DNA from: a virus
IMG/VR virus record: IMGVR_UViG_3300031749_000031
Location: 1 to 25,951 of that record
DNA: 25,951 bases
Reading direction: 5' to 3' (one strand)
Shown here: positions 13,535 to 20,195 of the stretch, piece by piece
Layout of the letters: every line of letters starts with the position of its first letter
Numbering within the stretch: position 1 is the stretch's first letter
Made by a program: the position numbers and the translations under genes
The notes under the pieces: generated by a model
What the model saw: only the letters and a program-made list of their open reading frames with translations
Told to the model about the DNA's origin: nothing
The model's database searches: none

Positions 13535-15348
13535 TAGTAGTAAATCTCCCCGGCTGGTGTGAACCACAGCATCATGGCATGGAGTTCAAACCGTTGGTTT
13601 GGGGCAAGATGGGACAACCTGACTCGATGGAAATTTGCGACTTCGCCGCAATACACCCGCACCCAAACCTTCTCGTCTGCGTTGCCGTCGCAAACGACGG
13701 TCTCGGTGTAATAGGGTGCGGTATTGTAGTCAATGGACAACTCGACCTTAAACGAAATATTGGGATCACGAGTCACCAGGAGGTCAACGTACCCGAGCCG
13801 CGCTCGCTGACCATCGGTAATGAAGGGGTTCATCCAACCGGTGGCGGCGGCGAACCCGATGGCGGCACCGTTGTCTGTGCCGTCTGTCTCGTCCATTTTC
13901 CAGATGTACCCGCTGGTATCCCCGAAGATTTGCAAGGGAAAACCCGCCTGGGCACTGCGCTCGTCCCAAACCCGTTCCCACTCATCCCAGGTAATCTCAC
14001 CGCATTCATCCCAGGAGATATCCGGGTCTTGAACCGAGTAATACCCCCAACAGGTGAAGCCGAAGTTCGCCTTGGAGTACGAGAAATCCTGGTAGTTGAT
14101 CAGCAATGTCTTGTTGTTGTAGGTGTAACCGGCTTCCGGGTAACTGATCAGAATAAGCCTAAACTCTTCATTCACCCCGGCATACGCCCGAGTAAGCAGT
14201 CCCTGATCGACCTCATACACAAAGTCGGGCACCTGGTCGCTAAGTGGGTAAACCTTATTGCCATCACACCCAATCAGGTTGGTGGGCCCAAGGGCGATGA
14301 TCTCGTCGCTCATGTCGACCACAGCCATCTGCGCCATGGCACCGTCCTGGATGGCCAGCCTCTGCCACCGAAAAGGCATCCGTGAGTCGCCAGTAAACTT
14401 GATCACCCAAATTGACCGTTCAAAAAACACAATGATATCGTTCCGCAAATACGCCGCACCGACGATAAACTCATGGGTGTCTGCGTCGGCATAGTCGTTG
14501 GGAGACCAAGTAGAAGGGTTGGCTGGGTTGCTCCACCTCATGCGCTGTGGCTGGAGGGTGCCCTTTTCCTGGGTGTGTAGGAGGATCAGGTACCCTTTAT
14601 GGGCAAAGACCATCTTGGCAAACCCAACGTCGTTGGGGTTGGTATCCAGATGGATATTGAAAGGGGAGAAGGTGACACCGTCGAAGGTGTAAAGTTGATC
14701 CTTACCGTTAGCGATGTAGGCAACATTCTGCCAGTTACAAACCCAAAAGAAGTCGCTCTCCCCGCCGCTGAACACGTCTGTCCCGCCGGTAATGTCCTTA
14801 AATAACCTATTGACATCGTCGTAGACGAAGACCCGTTTGGTGTCGAAGGCCATCAGCAACTCTGAACCACCGGCATTGACGTAGTTCCAGAGACCCATCA
14901 CCGGCAGGCCGGCGTAAAAATTGTAAGTTGCCAGGACAGCCGCACCGCTCTTGACCGCGGAGTTAAAGGTGACGCTGACCCCACCCGTGCTATAATTGAT
15001 GGTGCCGGTGCCATCACCCGTCAATACACCGTTACCGTTGTCGGTAACGGTCATCGTCACATTAGAAGTGTTCGAGGCATTGATGACCACACTACCTGGG
15101 GCAATGGGGGTCTTGACCAGGGTTTTGGTAAAGGTGGTCTGAGACCCGTTACCAGTACCGATATTTTCATTATTAACCAGGTGGGGCAGACGGGCAAACT
15201 GAGAGTACCCATTCCTTTTCCGCACAACCCCGCGGAAAAGGAAGGCATCAGTCAGTTCAGTCCAGGCATCCTTGGGGATCATCCAGGTAGGCATCCCCAA
15301 TTCGAGGCCAGTTTTATAGGGGGCGATCAGGAAGGGCTTGTAAGGCAT
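13534..15348 (-). CDS. Propeller-type tail protein (tail tube B / stabilisation-like)
   Basis: The product is 604 residues, starting MPYKPFLIAPYKTGLELGMP. Beta-rich repeats run through most of the protein (for example LLMAFDTKRVFVYDDVN, YIANGKDQLYTFDGV, IIALGPTNLIGCDGNKVY), which fits a beta-propeller tail component such as the P22 gp10 or T7 gp12 class. Residues about 62-145 form a separate inserted module (from GTGNGSQTTFTKTL through GTINYSTGGVSVTFN), an Ig-like beta domain common in phage baseplate and tail proteins. An acidic, Trp-rich part has repeated WDE motifs (ISWDECGEITWDEWERVWDE). The start with GGGGATTCC before it at 15348 is preferred to an upstream frame that overlaps the previous gene by much more. 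Family placement is by fold pattern. Confidence 0.65.
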   Translation of the reverse strand: MPYKPFLIAPYKTGLELGMPTWMIPKDAWTELTDAFLFRGVVRKRNGYSQFARLPHLVNNENIGTGNGSQTTFTKTLVKTPIAPGSVVINASNTSNVTMTVTDNGNGVLTGDGTGTINYSTGGVSVTFNSAVKSGAAVLATYNFYAGLPVMGLWNYVNAGGSELLMAFDTKRVFVYDDVNRLFKDITGGTDVFSGGESDFFWVCNWQNVAYIANGKDQLYTFDGVTFSPFNIHLDTNPNDVGFAKMVFAHKGYLILLHTQEKGTLQPQRMRWSNPANPSTWSPNDYADADTHEFIVGAAYLRNDIIVFFERSIWVIKFTGDSRMPFRWQRLAIQDGAMAQMAVVDMSDEIIALGPTNLIGCDGNKVYPLSDQVPDFVYEVDQGLLTRAYAGVNEEFRLILISYPEAGYTYNNKTLLINYQDFSYSKANFGFTCWGYYSVQDPDISWDECGEITWDEWERVWDERSAQAGFPLQIFGDTSGYIWKMDETDGTDNGAAIGFAAATGWMNPFITDGQRARLGYVDLLVTRDPNISFKVELSIDYNTAPYYTETVVCDGNADEKVWVRVYCGEVANFHRVRLSHLAPNQRFELHAMMLWFTPAGEIYY

Positions 15349-15637
15349 TGGAATCCCCGCCCAGCAGTTCCGGCATGGCGAGTGTAGCCAGAGTAGCAAA
15401 ACCCTTGGCAATCTCGTTGCGGGTTGACTCAATGGCCGCGGCGGGACGGTTGCTGGCCTTGATAACCTCGACCATGAGCTTTGGTAGGGCCTGAAAGATG
15501 CACTCGCCTACCGTTTTTTCCTCACCGCTATTGTTGCTCCAGGTCATGATAATCCAGCACGGGCACCCGTTTTTGCCGTTGTTCTCGGGGCACTCGCCTG
15601 TCTTGCCACAGGCAAAGGCCCCCCTAAAGTCTGCCAT
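15314..15637 (-). CDS. Cys-rich small phage protein of unknown function
   Basis: The product is 107 residues. The N-terminal third holds five cysteines (FACGKTGECPENNGKNGCPC, then VGEC), arranged like a small metal-binding knuckle. The rest is helical, with ASNRPAAAIESTRNEIAKGF. GGAGGGAG precedes the ATG. The gene sits between a collar-like tail protein and the propeller protein and overlaps the latter by 35 bases. It could be a minor tail factor or a small regulator. I do not recognise a family. Confidence 0.6.
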   Translation of the reverse strand: MADFRGAFACGKTGECPENNGKNGCPCWIIMTWSNNSGEEKTVGECIFQALPKLMVEVIKASNRPAAAIESTRNEIAKGFATLATLAMPELLGGDSNALQALPDRPL

Positions 15638-15655
15638 AATCTCCCTCCGGTTGGC

Positions 15656-16276
15656 TTAGTCTTTGGCCCCGATGACAACATCGATATAGGCTGGTCGCCA
15701 CGTACCATTTGATGCTGCTGTACTGCTGATATTATGACTGTGCCATCCTGTGCCGATACCGGTGACGGCGGTAGTGGAACCGGGGGCGAAGGTTGCAGTG
15801 CTTGATACCCAAACACTCTGTGACTCCGTACTAGCCGAGCTACTCACGCTGATCCCAGAGATTGTCCAGCTACCCCCTGACCCACCACCGGTTCCAGAGA
15901 CGACCCGGAGTACCTTGTCGTTTACCGAGGTGTCCTGCGTCCAGCCGGTGGGAACGCTGGCCTGGAAAAATGCCATCTTGGTGCCAGCCGGGATCAGGGT
16001 GCGCCAAGCCCCATTGCTATACCAATTAAGCAGATTGTTGGCGATGGCCAGCCGCCCCTCGTACCCTGAGGGGTTACTGTTGCCCACCGGGACTTTGTGG
16101 ATTCCAGCATCGACCCCCTCAGTTCCGGGGAAGATGTGCTCCCTGTTCAAGGCATCGGCCAGGGCCACCCAGTTATCCCGGATTTCCTCGTCGGACAGCC
16201 TGATCTTCTGACTACCAGCCGGTTTGGCGGCATCCCAGGTCAGGGCTACTCGTACCAAGGCGCGTTTAATGCTCAT
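15656..16276 (-). CDS. Tail collar/fibre-type protein
   Basis: The product is 206 residues. The N-terminal part resembles an attachment segment (MSIKRALVRVALTWDAAK). The middle includes WRTLIPAGTKMAFFQASVPTGW, the usual tail-collar signature in which a PTGW motif follows a short beta strand. The C-terminal half is Ser/Gly/Thr-rich (SGTGGGSGGSWTISG) and ends with WHSHNISS and WRPAYIDVVIGAKD. This HSH plus WRPxYxxVxxA ending is typical of collar-like fibre tips. Its ATG overlaps the upstream stop as TAATG. A role in adsorption is inferred. Confidence 0.7.
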   Translation of the reverse strand: MSIKRALVRVALTWDAAKPAGSQKIRLSDEEIRDNWVALADALNREHIFPGTEGVDAGIHKVPVGNSNPSGYEGRLAIANNLLNWYSNGAWRTLIPAGTKMAFFQASVPTGWTQDTSVNDKVLRVVSGTGGGSGGSWTISGISVSSSASTESQSVWVSSTATFAPGSTTAVTGIGTGWHSHNISSTAASNGTWRPAYIDVVIGAKD

Positions 16277-16923
16277 TACCATTTCCCCACTGGTTCCTGA
16301 TTGATCAGAGAAAGTATGGTCTCCCGGTTGGCAAAGTTTAAGAGGGTGGTGTAGACGTTTGAGATTGTTTGGGCGGCTTCAAAATCGCCCCCGTCCAGCA
16401 GGATGTCAATCGCAGTACCGAAGGCAATCAACCTGCCGAACCTCCCGAAACCGTAGGTCTGGAACTCAGCATCGTCCACCCCATACGGTACCAGGGGGTA
16501 AATCGGGATGACGATCTCCTCGCCGCCAACAGCCGGTGGCATCCAAGTAAAACCTGTGCCATAGAAGAGGATGTCAGTTGGGGTGGAATTCTCGTAGGAC
16601 TGACCCTGAGGGAACCTCTCATAGAAGAAGTCCCGATCATGGTGCAAGGTCATCGGCACACCGTCACAGGTGGGGTTCCCACGGATGTAGAGAATGCTTC
16701 CAATGGGAGATTCATCCTGGGTTGTCTGCCCCGCAACAGTGGTGATCGTGATGAAAAAGACCTCATTGATCCGGTGGCCGGGAAGCTCCACGGCCATGGT
16801 ATTTTTGAGGTACTCGTTGATCGCCTTGTCCAGGTCGGCATCACTGAGGTTGCCGGTAGTTTTTCTCCCTGTCAACTTCCTTACCCGATCCCTGACATCC
16901 TGCTGAGTCCAGATTTGAGGCAT
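16276..16923 (-). CDS. Head-tail connector / head completion candidate
   Basis: The product is 215 residues. The first 45 residues form a helical pair (MPQIWTQQDVRDRVRKLTGR, then LSDADLDKAINEYLKNTM) typical of adaptor proteins that dock on the portal. A beta-rich middle follows (VFFITITTVAGQT, SILYIRGNP) and a final helical segment (FEAAQTISNVYTTLLNFANRE). This mixed layout and the place just after the head genes fit the gp11-like or gp4-like adaptor class of podophages. No named family is certain. Confidence 0.5.
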   Translation of the reverse strand: MPQIWTQQDVRDRVRKLTGRKTTGNLSDADLDKAINEYLKNTMAVELPGHRINEVFFITITTVAGQTTQDESPIGSILYIRGNPTCDGVPMTLHHDRDFFYERFPQGQSYENSTPTDILFYGTGFTWMPPAVGGEEIVIPIYPLVPYGVDDAEFQTYGFGRFGRLIAFGTAIDILLDGGDFEAAQTISNVYTTLLNFANRETILSLINQEPVGKW

Positions 16924-16926
16924 GGT

Positions 16927-17232
16927 TTATTTTCCTACAGCATCCTTGAGGGACTTCTTCTCGCCGGGACGCACGGGAACACAGGAAAAGCGGGGCCGCA
17001 CTCCAACCACCTTGGTGACAAACTGGCCCGTCTTGGAGTCCACCTCAGTTACAGTTTCGGGGATCTCCAGGGAATTCAGGTGGTCAGACATCCACACGCC
17101 AAGGTTCTCGTCGAACTGGTCTTGGTAGACCTTACCGTCCTCAAGGCGCAGGAGTTTTTTGTTGAACACAAAATCGATGTACGCACGAGGGGTTTCGATA
17201 TTGGTAAATTTGAAAAAGTCGCCTTGCGGCAT
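16927..17232 (-). CDS. Small head-associated protein, unknown function
   Basis: The product is 101 residues with alternating charged and hydrophobic residues, a segment NIETPRAYIDFVFNKKLLRL and a basic end (RPGEKKSLKDAVGK). GGAGG stands before the ATG. It is the first gene after the major capsid gene, separated by 63 bases with a strong hairpin. A head decoration or completion role is plausible by position only. Confidence 0.55.
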   Translation of the reverse strand: MPQGDFFKFTNIETPRAYIDFVFNKKLLRLEDGKVYQDQFDENLGVWMSDHLNSLEIPETVTEVDSKTGQFVTKVVGVRPRFSCVPVRPGEKKSLKDAVGK

Positions 17233-17252
17233 ATTATCCTCCAGAGAGAGTA

Positions 17253-17280
17253 GGGGGACGGTTCTGGAGTCCCGCCCCCC
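17253..17280 (-). other. Intergenic hairpin downstream of the major capsid gene
   Basis: On the minus strand GGGGGGCGG and CCGTCCCCC pair over nine positions, including one G-U, around a ten-base loop. It lies between the capsid stop and the next ribosome binding site. There is no T tract, so full termination is unlikely. It may stabilise the capsid mRNA 3' end or lower downstream expression. Confidence 0.45.
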
Positions 17281-17295
17281 AGGCAGCGAGGTTAA

Positions 17296-18252
17296 TTAGG
17301 TACCAGCTTTGTTGGTGCAGTTGACCCGCACCAGAAAGCTGTCGTTCAGGATGCGCGCGGTGTGGAAGAACTTCCAGCCCGCGGTAGCACGCTGGTTGAG
17401 AGGGTCAGCAGTACCGGCAGACCCGAAAGCCTTTACCACAGACTTCAGGTTGCCGGCCGCCAGATCGGTGACCCCGTAGGCGTTTTTGCCCACCACGGGC
17501 ACCTTGTAGGTGCTCGGTGTGCCAGTGGTTTTGTCGCAAGCGGTGGACACCAAGAACCGCACGTTCTTCACCGCACCCCACTCGGCCTCGGTCACCGGCC
17601 CCTGCGCCGCATACTCGGCAATGGACTTGAAGCCAGAGCAAGCCTCAATGGCCGGGATGAGGTCTGTGTGGGCCATGGCGAAATACGCGGGGCGGATCGG
17701 CACAGTGCCAACCCCGGTGCTGGCCGGGATGATCTCACTGATCATCTTGGCGTTGGCACCCAGGAGGGTCTGCACCACGTTCTGGAGGTCAGAGTCGCTG
17801 ATCTCGGTGGGGGTCTTACCATTGCTACCGCCAGAGCAATTGTACTGGGTGGCGGCAGCGGCGAGAACCACTCGGGTCAGGTAGTCCCAGGTCTGACCGG
17901 CCTGCTCACCAAGAATCTCGTTGGCCTCGGTGAGAACGGCATCCTCAACAGTCAGGTCGACGACATCGGTGATGGTCACATAGTCACCATACTGCTGAAT
18001 TTGAGCAGTCAGGTCGGTCTTGGCAAGTTTCTGGCCGTCCGGGGTCACACCCTCAGTGATGGGGGTGGTGGCCAGGGTCAAAGCGGAATACCGCCGGAAC
18101 TTGATGGTATTGCCGCTTTTTGACGGGATTGGCCGCTTCTGGGCGAAACGGTCATGAATGAGTTCGGGGGTGGCGCGCTCCAGAAGGACGCGGTCATAAA
18201 AAGTCGCCACCGCAGGATCAACTTGGGTTGTGGTCGTAATTTGAACAGCCAC
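17296..18252 (-). CDS. Major capsid protein, N4-gp56 family
   Basis: The product is 318 residues. The N-terminus has the family hallmark: DPAVATFYDRVLLERATPEL, HDRFAQKRPIPSKSGNTIKF and RRYSALTLATTPITEG VTPDG, then QQYGDYVTITDVVDLTVED and EILGEQAGQTWDYL. These are typical of N4-gp56-type HK97-fold capsid proteins. The start is GTG (encoding MAVQITTTTQ), with AAAGGAG nine bases upstream; the scaffold gene is just before it. It assembles the icosahedral shell around the scaffold and portal. Confidence 0.93.
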   Translation of the reverse strand: MAVQITTTTQVDPAVATFYDRVLLERATPELIHDRFAQKRPIPSKSGNTIKFRRYSALTLATTPITEGVTPDGQKLAKTDLTAQIQQYGDYVTITDVVDLTVEDAVLTEANEILGEQAGQTWDYLTRVVLAAAATQYNCSGGSNGKTPTEISDSDLQNVVQTLLGANAKMISEIIPASTGVGTVPIRPAYFAMAHTDLIPAIEACSGFKSIAEYAAQGPVTEAEWGAVKNVRFLVSTACDKTTGTPSTYKVPVVGKNAYGVTDLAAGNLKSVVKAFGSAGTADPLNQRATAGWKFFHTARILNDSFLVRVNCTNKAGT

Positions 18253-18279
18253 AGGCGTATTCTCCTTTTAGGGGTTTTT

Positions 18280-18966
18280 TTAGCGCCCCCCACGCTTCAC
18301 CTTCTCCACGTACGCCCGAAATTCTTCGCGAGACATATTCGCGATCTTGTCACGAGCATCCTGCCCAGTATTCCCGGCCACCTGGGATGGGCTTCCAGGT
18401 TTCCTGGCGTTTTCCTGGGCAATTTTGCCCTTGTCATCCTGGGCGATTTTTTCCTTGGCCTTCTTGGCTTTGTAACTGGGGCTGTTCACACCCAGCTCGT
18501 AGGCCAGGACAGGGTCAGGGTGGCGTTGGAGTCTGGCCAGCAGTTCGGGCTTTTGCTCGAACAGCTTGGGGAGGTGTTGAGTAATCACCTCGTAGTAGTC
18601 GGGGTGACGTGCCAGGAAGGCGGCCTCGTCACTCATGGCATTCGTGCGGGCCTCGATCCGCTGGGAAAGCCCTTTGAACGCCTTGGCGATCTCCTTTTTG
18701 GTCAGCGGTTCGTCGGGGTCAATGCCAGGAAGGAAATCATCATCCTCTTCCTGAGTCTGCCCCCGGTTTTGCTGGCCATTCTGAGCCGCCAGGCCCATGC
18801 GAAGCTGGGCGAGGTAAAGCTGGTTTTGTTCCTTGACAGTCTTCAGTTCCTCTCTGATTGCCTGAAGAGCAGACAGGGGAACCATTTTGTCGCCGTCTTG
18901 GTTCTGGCCCCCGGCGGCAGGGTCTTGTTCGCCCGTTTCCAGGTTGTCAAGTTCATCAAATTCCAT
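18280..18966 (-). CDS. Capsid scaffolding protein
   Basis: The product is 228 residues. It has a very acidic N-terminus (MEFDELDNLETGEQDP), a coiled-coil stretch (about SALQAIREELKTVKEQNQLY), an acidic patch (TQEEDDDFLP), and a basic, lysine-rich C-terminus (EEFRAYVEKVKRGGR). This charge pattern is characteristic of scaffolds that bind capsid subunits through the C-terminal helix. TTGGAGG precedes the ATG. It directly precedes the capsid gene. The 156 bases upstream hold no convincing gene. Confidence 0.8.
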   Translation of the reverse strand: MEFDELDNLETGEQDPAAGGQNQDGDKMVPLSALQAIREELKTVKEQNQLYLAQLRMGLAAQNGQQNRGQTQEEDDDFLPGIDPDEPLTKKEIAKAFKGLSQRIEARTNAMSDEAAFLARHPDYYEVITQHLPKLFEQKPELLARLQRHPDPVLAYELGVNSPSYKAKKAKEKIAQDDKGKIAQENARKPGSPSQVAGNTGQDARDKIANMSREEFRAYVEKVKRGGR

Positions 18967-19122
18967 AAATCCTCCAATCGAGTGGTTTTACGCCCGTGGC
19001 AGACAGGGAGTATGCGCGGCACCCGCGGTACTGCATAGCCCGGACTCCCCATATGCGCCCCCGGCGGCGGGATTTTCTTGCACGGTGGTATTCAGGAAAG
19101 TGGTTTGGCAGCTGCGCTGGCA

Positions 19123-19569
19123 CTATCCGGTGGGCTGACAGACAATGGAAATGACGGCATTCGCCCCGGTGCCGCCCGCGGTTTCATTGATGGTGAAAAT
19201 GTTGGATTCATTAGCGGCAACTGGGATGTTCATGTTTACCCAACAATTCCAAAGATTTGTGTCTGCAACCGTAACGGCATAGATGCCTTTGATCTTGAGA
19301 GTGACAGTTTTACCGCTCCCCGGTGCAGTGCCCAACGTCAAATGGACAGTTTTTACCACGAAGGGAACGGGAATTTTTGGGTATGCGGCCTAGACACTCC
19401 CCAAATTTTGGTAAGTCCCGTCCTTTGTCCAGGTGGGGATAACCGGGAACGTGACGACAAAAACAGAGCGCGCCAGCATCGCATCATTCAGATTGTGGAT
19501 GGCATCGCGGTTGTGGGCGGGGAAGGTACTGTTGATTAAATCTCTCACATAGTTACGTACAATACCCAT
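19123..19569 (-). CDS. Virion-type protein interrupted by an in-frame amber codon
   Basis: A near-perfect site (AAAGGAGGT, six bases before ATG at 19569) opens MGIVRNYVRDLINSTF and so on. At codon 60 (19390-19392) the frame meets TAG, then continues in the same frame through AAYPKIPVPFVVKTVHLTLG, with clear beta-strand pattern, to a stop at 19123. The second half has no usable start: its first candidate, a GTG at 19359, has no ribosome binding site. Together the two parts make a 147-residue protein with a helical N-terminus and a beta-rich C-terminus, as in small capsid or fibre proteins. TAG is a genuine stop in TerL and in the gene at 22198-22443, so it is not reassigned throughout. Nonsense mutation, readthrough or recoding are all possible. 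Confidence 0.6.
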
Positions 19570-19590
19570 TTGAAACCTCCTTTAATTTGT

Positions 19591-19636
19591 TGGCAGACCC
19601 CACAGGGATCGAACGCTGGGTTTTGGAGACCCTGCA
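19591..19636 (-). tRNA. tRNA-Trp-like remnant (degenerate)
   Basis: On the minus strand GGGT, then the loop CTCCAAA (anticodon CCA), then ACCC resembles the tRNA-Trp anticodon arm. It is followed by TTCGATC as T-loop, CCTGT as 3' T-stem, an acceptor strand GGGGTCT, discriminator G and CCA. About seven bases of variable loop and 5' T-stem seem lost, and no matching 5' acceptor strand (AGACCCC) or D-arm is present. It is best read as a decayed phage tRNA. It sits 21 bases upstream of a gene start. The remaining bases up to the gene ending at 19760 show only a 6-bp hairpin (stem GCGCAT) and no gene. Confidence 0.35.
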
Positions 19637-19759
19637 CTTATTTGGGGGGGGAACAACTAGCGCATCAGCACCAATGCGCAAAAAAGAAGTTGTCAGAGAC
19701 CACAAGGTAGATTTGGCAGTCGGGGCGGTGGGATGGGGGAACCCTCAAACCAAATCATT

Positions 19760-20110
19760 TTAATTCACCAGTGGCATTCTCAGTTTTCTGGCCCCCTCTT
19801 CGATCTCCCGGCAGATGGAGTCCTCGTCGCGGCACTTGTCGGAGATCAAATAATTGTCTCGGGGCAGGATGAAAACCTTGTGCAAAATACCGTTTTTTAC
19901 CAGATAACAACAAGTCCCAAGCATCGGGGGCGGCTCATCCTTCAACAGGATGATGCGGGTGTGAAGCTCGTTGCCATTTGCCCAGGACGCATACACCAGA
20001 ATGTAGTAGTTGTCCTTGCCTTCAGCCGCCTTCCGTGCCATGATATCGGCCAGGTTGTCTCGCAATTTAGCCTCAAGCTCGGCCCTGATGTCGCCAATCA
20101 GCACGCTCAT
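19760..20110 (-). CDS. Small hypothetical phage protein
   Basis: The product is 116 residues, MSVLIGDIRAELEAKLRDNL, with an early helix followed by YYILVYASWANGNELHTRIIL and alternating strands. It contains cysteines in LGTCCYLV and SDKCRDEDS. The ATG at 20110 is preferred because GGAG lies a few bases upstream and because it overlaps the stop of the 28-residue ORF before it (ATGA). It follows the portal in the operon. A head-completion or neck role is possible by position. I do not recognise the family. Confidence 0.6.
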   Translation of the reverse strand: MSVLIGDIRAELEAKLRDNLADIMARKAAEGKDNYYILVYASWANGNELHTRIILLKDEPPPMLGTCCYLVKNGILHKVFILPRDNYLISDKCRDEDSICREIEEGARKLRMPLVN

Positions 20111-20193
20111 ATTACGCTCCAATTAACCCACGCCTCATATCCGGGGTCGTAAACTCGTGTCGAGATTTGGTTGGATTCTTGCCCATTGTCCAT
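20107..20193 (-). CDS. 28-residue coupled ORF after the portal gene
   Basis: A short frame starts two bases after the portal stop, with AGAGGT just before its ATG, and ends with an ATGA overlap onto the next gene. It encodes MDNGQESNQISTRVYDPGYE followed by AWVNWSVI. Start and stop are both tied to its neighbours, so the ribosome must pass through it to reach the next gene. It may be a true microprotein or mainly a coupling device. Confidence 0.4.
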   Translation of the reverse strand: MDNGQESNQISTRVYDPGYEAWVNWSVI

Positions 20194-20195
20194 GC

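Noticed and set aside
17362-18123. 253-residue plus-strand frame opposite the capsid gene
   Set aside because: It is a shadow of the well-identified capsid gene and has no ribosome binding site.
18843-19052. 69-residue minus-strand frame upstream of the scaffold
   Set aside because: It overlaps the scaffold gene for more than half its length in another frame and has no ribosome binding site.
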